A program made the position numbers and the translations under genes. The notes below the pieces were generated by a model. That model had not been told where the DNA came from, made no database searches, and saw only the letters and a list, made by a program, of their open reading frames with translations. 64,000 nt of DNA. It comes from Versatilivorator sp963663845. Its GTDB lineage: Bacteria; Acidobacteriota; Terriglobia; Versatilivoradales; Versatilivoraceae. The stretch covers positions 1,736,001 to 1,800,000 of the forward strand of contig OY760650.2 in the NCBI GenBank assembly GCA_963663845.2. The letters run 5' to 3'. Positions 1 through 7,385 of this stretch are shown in pieces; the stretch's first letter is position 1; every line of letters starts with the position of its first letter.

Positions 1-109
1 CTTCCCGATAACTGCGATTCACCTGCCGGTAGAGCACACCCCGGTAGCGAAACAGAAATCCACTGGGGTCGCGAAAGGAGGAAGACAGCGCTTCGATGGA
101 GTCACTCAT
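1..109 (-). CDS. Class I SAM-dependent methyltransferase, N-terminal fragment (runs off the window)
   Basis: Only the first 36 codons are present, reading leftward off the edge. The peptide starts MSDSIEALSSSFRDPSGFLF and continues RYRGVLYRQVNRSYRE. That opening (DPSGFLF...GVLYRQVN.SYRE) is one I associate with a family of class I SAM methyltransferases often linked to small YIDPGTGS membrane proteins, so the assignment rests on an N-terminal signature and not on the SAM-binding motifs, which lie outside. The ATG overlaps the stop of the upstream small gene (102-109), which indicates translational coupling and a shared operon. Function beyond 'probable methyltransferase' cannot be given. Confidence 0.55.
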   Translation of the reverse strand, partial: MSDSIEALSSSFRDPSGFLFRYRGVLYRQVNRSYRE

Positions 110-386
110 GTTCGGCCGGATCTCTTTTGCCGAACGGCGAGTATTCCTTGAGGAACGTCTTGATCCTTGCCCAATAGATCCTGAGGGAAACCAGGACCCC
201 CAGCAGGCCCGCAATCACTACCTGAAGAATGTAGCTGCCTGTCCCGGGGTCGATGTAGGCGTAGGTCGGCGGCGGGAACAGGAGCCAATAGAGGGTCAGG
301 AGCGCCCACCAAGTCGGACGCGGCCTCAAGGGCGACCGCCTGGGATCGCCTGGGTCCAACGCGTTGGCGGCATCTCTTTCGGACAT
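102..386 (-). CDS. Small membrane protein with YIDPGTGS motif
   Basis: This is a 94-residue protein. The N-terminal ~25 residues are polar and proline/arginine-rich. A hydrophobic segment (WWALLTLYWLLF) comes next, then AYIDPGTGSYILQVVIAGLL leading into a second membrane segment and a basic tail. The YIDPGTGS-plus-helix arrangement recurs in small uncharacterised bacterial inner-membrane proteins; no biochemical role is known to me. I chose the ATG at 386 because GGAAGG lies about 9 nt upstream; a TTG at 407 would add 7 residues. The gene ends inside the start of the neighbouring methyltransferase gene, so the two are probably co-expressed. Confidence 0.6.
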   Translation of the reverse strand: MSERDAANALDPGDPRRSPLRPRPTWWALLTLYWLLFPPPTYAYIDPGTGSYILQVVIAGLLGVLVSLRIYWARIKTFLKEYSPFGKRDPAEHE

Positions 387-429
387 CGGGGAAGTCCTTC
401 CGTCCAATTTGGAATTAAGAATCTATCAC

Positions 430-594
430 GTAACGAACATGTTCTGCATGCAGCACTCCCAGGCGGATCTGGATCAGGCCCTGGAGAGGATTGGCGAAGC
501 TCTGGTCGTGGTGGGCAAGGCGTTGGACGAGGGCGACCCGGTCAAGTACCTGGAGTGCCCCGTCAAGCAGTCGGGTTTTCGGCGGCTGGTTTAG
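430..594 (+). pseudogene. Remnant of a class III aminotransferase C-terminus
   Basis: An open frame on the plus strand encodes about 50 residues that read like the natural C-terminal end of a PLP-dependent class III (glutamate-1-semialdehyde-type) aminotransferase: HSQADLDQALERIGEALVVV, then GKALDEGDPVKYLE and FRRLV-stop. No upstream PLP-binding part exists, because the frame runs back into the minus-strand gene ending at 386. I read it as the 3' stump of a gene truncated by a rearrangement. The match is by eye to the typical tail (helix with ADLD.ALERI..AL), so a chance frame is not excluded. Confidence 0.4.
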
Positions 595-635
595 CGAGGC
601 GATGCCTAAGACCGGCAAGCAGTGCCCGCAACGAG

Positions 636-660
636 ATACCCACGAAGGGACACGAAGAAA
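636..660. repeat. Short CACGAAGG-type repeat
   Basis: ACCCACGAAGGGACACGAAG is the shortest of five intergenic loci in this window built from CACGAAGG/ACGAAGG words (others near 6172, 41151, 55990 and 60105). The rest of 595-721 shows no gene. Confidence 0.5.
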
Positions 661-721
661 ACCTCAAGGAGAACCCCGCCAGCCCCTCTTTCTCACCAGG
701 TGGGAAGGGAAGCCCCCGGCC

Positions 722-1798
722 TCAGATGCTGGGCATGGCCGGAACCACGTCCTCGGCCAGCAGCTTCATGGAACGGCGCCACTTGTCCCGGTCGTCCCAG
801 TCCTTGGAGGTCATCAGCAGGGTCCCGAACCCACCGGTCACCTCCCAGACCTCCTCCAACTGACGAATGCAATCCTTGACGTTGCCCATGATGCAGAGGT
901 GCTTCACGGCATATTCCGGGGTCACCTCCTCGTCGGGCACCTCGGGATCGTGCTTGGCCAGGTGTAGCATCTTGGCCGACTTCAACAGCCCCAGAAGGTA
1001 CTCGAAGGAGCGGGCCACATTGCCGTTCATGAGGTGATCCCAGGCCTCGTCCCTGGATTCGCCCACGTAGACGCTGCGGGAGACTCTCCAGAGGTCGCGG
1101 CTGGGAGCCGGCCGGCCGGCGTCTTCGGCGCCGCGGCAGTAGTGGCGCCAGTGCTCAGCCGCCGTGGTGTCCGGAATCAGGTTGGTGCTGAGCGGGAGAT
1201 AGCCGCGCTGGCCGGCCATGAAGGCGGCCCGCGAGTCTCCTCGCACGATGCTCATGCCGATGGGAGGATGGGGCTTCTGGTAGGGCTGCAGAATGGTCCC
1301 GATCCCCAGCTCCTGCCGGGGGCTCTGAATCCTGATGCGCCAGAACTTCCCCTGAAAGTCGAAGGGGACCTCCGTTTGCCAGAGCTTGAGGATCATGTCG
1401 ATGCCCTCGAGCGTCATCAGGCCCTGGGTCTGGGGGTCGGGCAGGTCGAACAGCTCCCAGTCGGTGGGCACGCCCCCCTGACCGAAGCCGCAATTGAGCC
1501 GTCCCTTGGAGAGATGATCCAGCATCGAAAGGCGGATGGCGATGTTGGCGGGGTGGTGCTGGGGAATGATGGAAACCCCGGTCCCCAACCGGATCTTGCT
1601 GGTGAGGGGCAGAATGTGGGCGATGAACAGATCGTTGGAGGGAATGGGTTCCCAGGCCAGCGTGTGGTGCTGGCCGATCCAGGCCTCGGTGAAACCCAGG
1701 GCTTCGGCCAGCAGAACGTAGTCCACGTCCTCCTGGAAGCACTCGGTCCGGGATTTCTCCGGAGGATGCAGCGGCATCATGAAAGTTCCCAGCTTCAT
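722..1798 (-). CDS. LLM-class flavin-dependent oxidoreductase (luciferase-like)
   Basis: The 358-residue protein has the bacterial-luciferase TIM-barrel pattern: N-terminal MKLGTFMMPLHP, EAWIGQHH near residue 40, IRLGTGVSIIPQHHPANIA around 70-88 and DHLSKGRLNCGFGQG around 95-110. Members use reduced flavin (FMN or F420) to oxidise organic substrates, often in degradation of cyclic or sulfonated compounds; the substrate here is unknown. The ATG at 1798 has AGGAGG nine bases upstream. It lies 37 bp downstream of a NIPSNAP-family gene on the same strand, a pairing seen in catabolic gene sets, so a two-gene operon is likely. Confidence 0.85.
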   Translation of the reverse strand: MKLGTFMMPLHPPEKSRTECFQEDVDYVLLAEALGFTEAWIGQHHTLAWEPIPSNDLFIAHILPLTSKIRLGTGVSIIPQHHPANIAIRLSMLDHLSKGRLNCGFGQGGVPTDWELFDLPDPQTQGLMTLEGIDMILKLWQTEVPFDFQGKFWRIRIQSPRQELGIGTILQPYQKPHPPIGMSIVRGDSRAAFMAGQRGYLPLSTNLIPDTTAAEHWRHYCRGAEDAGRPAPSRDLWRVSRSVYVGESRDEAWDHLMNGNVARSFEYLLGLLKSAKMLHLAKHDPEVPDEEVTPEYAVKHLCIMGNVKDCIRQLEEVWEVTGGFGTLLMTSKDWDDRDKWRRSMKLLAEDVVPAMPSI

Positions 1799-1835
1799 GG
1801 AGCGAGACCTCCTGTGGGTCCGGTTTCGGACGGGT

Positions 1836-2147
1836 TCAACCAGGCAACTGAGACCCCGGGCGGGCCTTCATGAGACGCACTTCCCGCCGCCTGATGGTGG
1901 GTCGAATCCTGCCTACGATCTCGAGCCACTCCGGGCTGCCGTAGTAGGCGTCGATGGCCTTCTGGCGCTGTTTCAGGGAAGCAAAGGAACGCATCCAGAT
2001 GAACTCGTCCTCCCGTTCCAGGTTCTCCCAGGCCGTGACGAAAGTGACGCCGTACTTCTCCATAAAGGTGCGAGCCACCTTGAAGTACCTCAGGAAGGTG
2101 GGCTTGCGCCCCGGGTGAAAGCGGTAGATTCTGAGTTCGTAGATCAT
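1836..2147 (-). CDS. NIPSNAP-family protein
   Basis: The 103-residue protein begins MIYELRIYRFHPGRKPTFLR and contains the WENLEREDEFIWMRSF strand region typical of the dimeric alpha/beta-barrel NIPSNAP fold. A C-terminal strand carries basic residues. Bacterial members are mostly uncharacterised and tend to be adjuncts of oxidoreductases. AAAGGAA precedes the ATG. It is the first gene of a probable two-gene unit with the luciferase-like oxidoreductase. Length is normal for single-domain members. Confidence 0.8.
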   Translation of the reverse strand: MIYELRIYRFHPGRKPTFLRYFKVARTFMEKYGVTFVTAWENLEREDEFIWMRSFASLKQRQKAIDAYYGSPEWLEIVGRIRPTIRRREVRLMKARPGSQLPG

Positions 2148-2349
2148 GCCGGGGTTCCTTTGGCCTTCCGCAGCAAGTCAACAAGCTTCCCAAACGCAAC
2201 CGTTGCGACCCGGTGCGGGTGCTTGACCCTCTTCGAATGGTGCTTGGGCAGCGAATTATGTTCCCCCGCCAAGGAGGTGTCAAGGGAGGGAAGGCCGCCA
2301 GGGCGATCCCACGTTGAATCCCTTTTCCCTGACGCAAGGTCCTGCTTCC

Positions 2350-4881
2350 CTAGTGCAGGTAGGGCGAGGAGGCCTCGGCCGCCTTGAGACCGGCCGGCGT
2401 CAGCAACGGCTCCAGCGCCTGGCCGGTATGGGAGCCGGGAACCCGGGCCACCTCTTCCGGAGTCCCCTGGGCGACGATCCGTCCGCCCTGTTCGCCGCCC
2501 TCCGGACCCAGGTCGATGATCCAGTCAGCCGTCTTGATGACGTCGATCTGGTGCTCGATGACGATCACGGTGTTGCCCCGATCGGTCAAGCGGTGGAGCA
2601 CCTCCAGCAGCCTCTTGACGTCCTCGAAGTGCAAGCCGGTGGTGGGTTCGTCCAGGATATAGAGGGTTCGCCCCGTCGCCCTTCGACTCAGCTCCCGAGC
2701 CAGCTTGATCCTCTGGGCCTCGCCTCCGGACAGGGTGGTCGCCGACTGTCCCAGGTGGACATAACCCAGTCCGACCTCGCTCAGCGTCTGAAGCTTCATG
2801 CGGATGGAGGGGACGTTGGCCAGGATTTCGAGCGCTTCGTCCACCGAGCTTTCCAGCACATCGGCAATGGAGCGGCCCTTGTAGCGGACGTTCAGGGTCT
2901 CGCGGTTGTAGCGGCGGCCCCGGCAGAGGTCGCACTGGACGTAGACATCGGGAAGAAAGCTCATCTCGATGCGTCTCAGCCCGTCCCCCTGACAAGCCTC
3001 GCAGCGCCCTCCCTTGACGTTGAAGCTGAAACGGCCCGGCTTGTAGCCGCGCTCGCGTGATTCCGGCAGCGAGGCGTAGAGCTCGCGGATGGCTGTAAAC
3101 AGACCGGTATAGGTGGCGGGATTCGAGCGGGGCGACCGCCCGATGGGTTGCTGGTCGATCTCGATGACCTTGTCGATCTGATCAGCGCCGGAAAGACTGC
3201 GGTGCCGGCCGGGCTCGGCCAGCGAACCGTACAGCCGCCGGGCCAGGGCGCGGTAGAGGATGTCATTGATCAGAGAGGATTTGCCGGAACCGGAGACCCC
3301 GGAGACGACCGTGAACAGACCCAGGGGAAAGCGCACGTTGATCCCCTTCAGATTGTTCTGGCGGGCGCCCCGGATCACCACGGCCTTGCCGTCGCCCTTG
3401 CGCCGCTGGCCGGGAACCGGAATCTCCAGCTCTCCTGAGATGTAGCGTCCGGTCAGGGAACGGGGATTGTGCGATATCTCTGCGGCAGTGCCCTTGGCAA
3501 TCAGATCGCCTCCGGCCTTGCCGGCTCCCGCGCCCAGATCGACCACGAAATCGGCCAGGCGGATGGTGTCCTCGTCATGCTCGACCACCAGCACCGTATT
3601 GCCCAGGTCCCTGAGTTGCTGCAGCATTTTCAGCAGTCGCCGGTTGTCGCGATGGTGCAACCCGATGGAGGGCTCGTCCAGGACGTAGAGCACCCCTCGA
3701 AGCCTGGACCCGATCTGGGTGGCCAGCCGGATCCTCTGAGCTTCTCCTCCGGAAAGGGTCGAGGCCGAACGGTCGAGACTCAGATACTCCAGACCCACCG
3801 CGCACAGGAACTCGATGCGGTCGATCACCTCCTGAACCACCCGTCCGGCCACTGTTTCTTCCCGCGGGGTCAGCTCGAGGCTGCGGATCACCTGCAGGGT
3901 GTTCCCCAGCGGAAAAGCCGTCAGGTCCGCAATGGACAGCCGGGCCACCTGGATGGCCAGGCTCTCGGGCCGCAGTCGCCGGCCCCCGCAGGCCGAGCAG
4001 GGTCTGGGGGCCGGATCCGGCTCCAAGCGGGTGCCCAGACCCGAACAGTTCGGACAGGCTCCATAGCGGCTGTTGAAGGAAAAGGTCCTGGGCTCGACCG
4101 CCGGGATGGAAATGCCGCAGTCGACACAAGCCAGCCTCTCCGAGTAGAGGCGCTCCTCCCCATTGACCACCGCAATCAGCACGATGCCCCGGGTCAACTT
4201 CATGGCCGTCTGAATCGCGCTCTCCACCCGGCGCTGGATGCCGGGTTTGATCAACAGCCGGTCGACCACAACCTCGATGGTATGGTTCTTGTGCCTCTCC
4301 AGGCGAATCTCCTCATCGAGTGGCCTCAGCCGGCCGTCGATCCGGGCCCGCACAAATCCCTGGCCGGCCAGTTCCTCCAGGAACCGGCGGTATTCCCCCT
4401 TGCGGCCGCGCACCACCGGGGCCAGCACCATGATGCGTTCGCCCTGGGGAAGTTCCTGAATCCGCTCCAGAATCTGGCGAATCGACTGGCGGGCCACCAG
4501 GCGGCCGCACCGGTGGCAGTGGGGGACCCCTATGGAGGAGTAGAGCAGGCGGAGATAGTCGTAGACCTCGGTGATGGTGCCTACGGTAGAACGAGGGCTG
4601 CGGCTGGTGGTCTTCTGCTCGATGGAAATGGCCGGGCTGAGCCCCTCGATGGAATCCACGTCGGGACGTTCCATCTGATCCAGGAACTGACGGGCATAGG
4701 CGGACAGCGATTCGACGTAGCGGCGTTGACCTTCGGCGTAGATGGTGTCGAAAGCCAGACTCGACTTGCCGGAGCCGCTCAGACCGGTGATCACCGTCAG
4801 CCGGCGGCGGGGGATCTCGACCGTGATGTTTTTCAGGTTGTGCTGCCGGGCTCCCCGGACGACAATGCTGTCTAGACCCAT
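2350..4881 (-). CDS. uvrA: UvrABC excinuclease subunit A, short form lacking the insertion domain
   Basis: UvrA is the damage-recognition ATPase of nucleotide excision repair and loads UvrB on DNA. The 843-residue protein has both ABC ATPase halves: Walker A TGLSGSGKSS (~res 32-41), the UvrB-binding domain (~res 118-240), zinc pair CVDC/CPNC (~252-279), signature TLSGGEAQRIRL, second Walker A SGVSGSGKSS, zinc motif CEACQGDG...CDLC and the second signature. Canonical UvrA (~940 residues) has about 110 residues between the CPNC motif and the RPCxxC motif. Here CPNCSGLGTRLEPDPA runs straight into RPCSACGGRRLRPES, so the insertion domain is missing in frame (around 3995-4025). I start at the ATG at 4881 (MGLDSIVVRGARQHNLKN) because conservation begins there; an upstream start at 4956 would add a non-conserved 25 residues. 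Confidence 0.95.
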   Translation of the reverse strand: MGLDSIVVRGARQHNLKNITVEIPRRRLTVITGLSGSGKSSLAFDTIYAEGQRRYVESLSAYARQFLDQMERPDVDSIEGLSPAISIEQKTTSRSPRSTVGTITEVYDYLRLLYSSIGVPHCHRCGRLVARQSIRQILERIQELPQGERIMVLAPVVRGRKGEYRRFLEELAGQGFVRARIDGRLRPLDEEIRLERHKNHTIEVVVDRLLIKPGIQRRVESAIQTAMKLTRGIVLIAVVNGEERLYSERLACVDCGISIPAVEPRTFSFNSRYGACPNCSGLGTRLEPDPAPRPCSACGGRRLRPESLAIQVARLSIADLTAFPLGNTLQVIRSLELTPREETVAGRVVQEVIDRIEFLCAVGLEYLSLDRSASTLSGGEAQRIRLATQIGSRLRGVLYVLDEPSIGLHHRDNRRLLKMLQQLRDLGNTVLVVEHDEDTIRLADFVVDLGAGAGKAGGDLIAKGTAAEISHNPRSLTGRYISGELEIPVPGQRRKGDGKAVVIRGARQNNLKGINVRFPLGLFTVVSGVSGSGKSSLINDILYRALARRLYGSLAEPGRHRSLSGADQIDKVIEIDQQPIGRSPRSNPATYTGLFTAIRELYASLPESRERGYKPGRFSFNVKGGRCEACQGDGLRRIEMSFLPDVYVQCDLCRGRRYNRETLNVRYKGRSIADVLESSVDEALEILANVPSIRMKLQTLSEVGLGYVHLGQSATTLSGGEAQRIKLARELSRRATGRTLYILDEPTTGLHFEDVKRLLEVLHRLTDRGNTVIVIEHQIDVIKTADWIIDLGPEGGEQGGRIVAQGTPEEVARVPGSHTGQALEPLLTPAGLKAAEASSPYLH

Positions 4882-5032
4882 CGCGCTCGACCCAGGAATG
4901 AAACAGGCGCTCCATCGAAACCTGCCATCATAGTCACGGCGGCGAAAAACCGTCAAGCACGGCGCCGCAGGCGGCTGTACGGAGGGACCGCGTAGGCGGC
5001 GACAGGGTGGTGCCCGGGTGGAGCCGGCGATT

Positions 5033-5062
5033 TTGACTTTGACGCCGGCCGCGCCCTAGAAT
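5033..5062 (+). promoter_or_regulatory. Probable sigma-70-type promoter for the TPR gene
   Basis: TTGACT (5033-5038) and TAGAAT (5057-5062) are separated by 18 bp and lie about 55 bp before the chosen start of the TPR gene. Read by eye; each hexamer is one mismatch from consensus. Confidence 0.5.
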
Positions 5063-5116
5063 TTCCGGAGAGGCGAGCTTTCGTCGAAGTTCATGGACAG
5101 AGGCAGGGACCGGACA

Positions 5117-6151
5117 ATGGAAATTCGACGGAACAGGCGCTGGCCATTGGTATTTCCGGCGCTTCTCGCCCTTGTGTCGGCGACCGTCTCGGCGCAGACG
5201 ACCGACGGCCGGGAAGAACCCATCCGCCATTCGGTGGCCGGACGGGTCCTCACCCAGGACGGCCGCCCCAGCCAGAACATCAGCGTCGTTCTCTCCCAGG
5301 CGGACGGCAGCCGGATCGGCCGCAAGACCGTGGGGTATGACGGCTCCTTCGTCTTCGACTCCCTGGCCTCGGGAGACTATCTCCTCACCATCGAACGACC
5401 CGATTTCGCTTCCGTCGGACGTCCGCTGGAGATCAGGAAATACAAGGAACCCCGCACGGTGGTCCTGGACATCCGGCTCAAGGGCAACGAGTCCGCTTCC
5501 TTCCGGGAGGTAGTCAAGGCTTACGGTTCCCTCCCCTCGGACCGCAAGGCCGAAGAAAAGTCAAAGAAGGTCAGCAGGAAGGCGGGCCGGGCCTACCTGA
5601 AGGCCTCGGCGGCCGCCGCCAAGGGAGACCGGGCCAAGGCCATCCGGCACCTCCGCAAGGCCGTGCGGGAGCAGCCCGAATTCTTTGAGGCCCACTACAA
5701 CCTGGGGGTGCACTACCAGGCGCTGGAACAGTGGGAGAATGCCACCCGAGCCTACCTGAAGGCCATCGACCTCAACAGCCACTCGGCCCGGCCCAATTTC
5801 AATCTGGGGGTCATCTACCACAACCAGGGCAAGCTCGATCAGGCCATCGAGCGATACCGGCTGGCCCTGGAATACGACTCCAGCTTCGCCGAAGCCCACC
5901 AGGCGCTGGGCGAAGCCCGTTTTCAGCAAGGCCGCCCCTACGCCGCCGAGCAGCACCTGGAAACAGCCACCCGGCTGGCCCCCGCCCGGGCGGCGCCTTC
6001 ATTCGGACTGCTGGTGAAGATACAGCTTCTCAACAAGGATCCGGGCCAGGCTCAGTTCTACCTGGACCAGTTCCTGAAACACCACCCCGACACCCCTATC
6101 GCCCCAACCCTTCAGAAGGAGATCGACAGCCTGCTGGCTGGAAGCCAGTAG
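5117..6151 (+). CDS. Exported TPR protein with carboxypeptidase-regulatory-like domain
   Basis: The 344-residue protein has an N-terminal signal peptide (basic MEIRRNRR, hydrophobic WPLVFPALLALVSATVSAQ). A carboxypeptidase-regulatory/CNA-B-like beta domain follows (~res 35-110: AGRVLTQDGRPSQNISVVLS, then GYDGSFVFDSLASGDYLLTI). The rest is tetratricopeptide repeats (~150-340: HYNLGVHYQALEQWENATRA, FNLGVIYHNQGKLDQAIERY). It is likely a periplasmic or envelope scaffold; partners are unknown. The start at 5117 is preferred because an AGAGG/GGGA Shine-Dalgarno lies just upstream, while the alternative ATG at 5093 has its purine stretch too far away. It is transcribed divergently from uvrA. Confidence 0.8.
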   Translation: MEIRRNRRWPLVFPALLALVSATVSAQTTDGREEPIRHSVAGRVLTQDGRPSQNISVVLSQADGSRIGRKTVGYDGSFVFDSLASGDYLLTIERPDFASVGRPLEIRKYKEPRTVVLDIRLKGNESASFREVVKAYGSLPSDRKAEEKSKKVSRKAGRAYLKASAAAAKGDRAKAIRHLRKAVREQPEFFEAHYNLGVHYQALEQWENATRAYLKAIDLNSHSARPNFNLGVIYHNQGKLDQAIERYRLALEYDSSFAEAHQALGEARFQQGRPYAAEQHLETATRLAPARAAPSFGLLVKIQLLNKDPGQAQFYLDQFLKHHPDTPIAPTLQKEIDSLLAGSQ

Positions 6152-6171
6152 GCGAGCCCTCGGGAAAAAGC

Positions 6172-6261
6172 GTTATCCATGAAGGGGATCCACGAAGGAC
6201 GGCAAGGGAAAAGAGTTATCCACGAAGTCACACGAAGGACGACGAAGGGCCACGAAGCGGG
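6172..6261. repeat. CACGAAGG repeat array
   Basis: The segment repeats CACGAAGG, ACGAAGG and TTATCCACGAAG words about six times with irregular spacing. Similar arrays sit at 636, 41151, 55990 and 60105, always outside genes. The rest of the 6152-6595 gene-free stretch is the inverted-repeat element at 6342-6550 and short unremarkable flanks. Confidence 0.65.
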
Positions 6262-6341
6262 ACGGCTCTGCCGCATCGGCAGGGCTGCGGCCCGGCAAGG
6301 CGGCGCGCGCACTCTTGAGGAAGAGTGATGGAAGAAGGAGG

Positions 6342-6550
6342 CACCCGGGAGCGCGGGCGTCCCGCCCGCATGCACTCCCGTTGCGTGCTGCTCAGTTTCC
6401 CTGCGATGCGGCAGCAGGCCACGCTGCCGGCGGGAACCGCATGGCCCCGGCCGGAGCAGAGCGCTGGCGTCGTTGCCGGTCCATCCAGATCGAGGGATGG
6501 GTGGGGCCGTGCCACGCCTTGTGCGGGCGGGACGCCCGCGCTCCCGGGTG
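6342..6550. repeat. ~209-bp MITE-like element with 29-bp perfect terminal inverted repeats (copy 1)
   Basis: The left arm (6342-6370) and right arm (6522-6550) are perfect reverse complements over 29 bp; the core is GAGCGCGGGCGTCCCGCCCG. The ~150-bp interior has no credible gene. The same structure with a related interior occurs at 40901-41103. Shared interior blocks include GCTCAGTTTCCC, GGCCAC.CTGCCG.CGGGAACC, TTGCCGGTC and GTGCCAC. Two homologous copies with terminal inverted repeats and no coding capacity fit a non-autonomous mobile or REP-type element. No clear target-site duplication is visible. Confidence 0.75.
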
Positions 6551-6595
6551 GGCCTTCATCCCAAAACGTCGTCGCACCAGCGGTCGCGGGTTGCG

Positions 6596-7117
6596 CTACT
6601 CCTGGTACTGCAGCAGGGAACGGACCTCGACGTCGGGCAGGCGGCTGCGGCCGTTGAGGAAATCCAGCTCCACCAGGAAGGCGGCGCCCACCACCTGCCC
6701 TCCCAACCGCCGGACCAGCCGGACCGTGGCGGCCGCGGTGCCGCCGGTGGCCAGCAGGTCGTCCACCAGCAGGACCCGCTGACCCTCCCGGATGGCATCC
6801 CGGTGGACCTCCAGGCTGTCCTGGCCGTATTCCAGGTCGTAGGTCTCCACAATGGCTTCGGCAGGGAGCTTCCCCGGTTTTCGGACCGGAACGAATCCGG
6901 CGCCCAGCTCGCAGGCCACCGTGGGGGCGAAAATGAACCCCCGGGACTCGACCCCCACCACCAGGTCGATGGCCTGGCCCCGGTAGAGATCCGCCAGCCG
7001 CTCGGTGACCTGCTTCAAGGCTTCTTTCTGCTTGAGCAGGGTGGTGATGTCGTAAAAGAGAATGCCTTTCTTGGGGAAATCGGGAACGTGGCGGATCAGC
7101 GATTTGAAGTCATCCAT
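6596..7117 (-). CDS. apt: Adenine phosphoribosyltransferase
   Basis: Apt converts adenine and PRPP to AMP in purine salvage. The 173-residue protein has the family's N-terminus (MDDFKSLIRHVPDFPKKGIL), the adenine-side VGVESRGFIFAP region (~res 54-65), the flexible RKPGKLP loop (~79-85) and the PRPP-binding motif VLLVDDLLATGGTA (~115-128). Length is normal. The ATG at 7117 matches the conserved N-terminus, so the long upstream open frame is not coding. A promoter is proposed at 7167-7194. The gene is divergent from the SDR gene at 7386. Confidence 0.95.
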   Translation of the reverse strand: MDDFKSLIRHVPDFPKKGILFYDITTLLKQKEALKQVTERLADLYRGQAIDLVVGVESRGFIFAPTVACELGAGFVPVRKPGKLPAEAIVETYDLEYGQDSLEVHRDAIREGQRVLLVDDLLATGGTAAATVRLVRRLGGQVVGAAFLVELDFLNGRSRLPDVEVRSLLQYQE

Positions 7118-7166
7118 GGGGGCGGCCTCCTGAACCGGCGGGAGCGGAAAGTGAAATGCGCAGCAG

Positions 7167-7194
7167 ACTATATCACGGTCGCCGGCACCGTCCA
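7167..7194 (-). promoter_or_regulatory. Probable apt promoter
   Basis: On the minus strand TGGACG (7194-7189) and TATAGT (7172-7167) are spaced by 16 bp, about 50 bp upstream of the apt start. The -10 is one mismatch from consensus and the -35 is weaker. Confidence 0.4.
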
Positions 7195-7385
7195 GGCGCT
7201 CCATTCCGGCACGATTCGCCTTTGACAATCCTCTTTGCGCTGTGGTACCACCCTGCCCACGCACGATCGGCGCCCGCGCTCGGCCCTTGAAGGGCTGCCG
7301 GCCCTGGACCTCGTTTCTCATCGCGCCGTTGGAGACAGATCGGCTTCGATCTCGGCGCCCCTTCCCCACGGGAGATCCCTGAATC

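Noticed and set aside
2350..4881. Short UvrA as UvrA2 (class lacking UvrB binding)
   Set aside because: The UvrB-binding segment between the first Walker A and the first zinc pair is present; only the insertion domain is missing.
6172..6261. TTATCCACG words resembling DnaA boxes
   Set aside because: They are part of the CACGAAGG array family seen far from the origin region; no cluster of true DnaA boxes or AT-rich segment is present here.
7222..7251. TTGACA as promoter for the SDR gene at 7386
   Set aside because: The -35 is perfect but the sequence 18 bp away (TACCAC) is a poor -10 and lies ~135 bp from the start; not strong enough to list.
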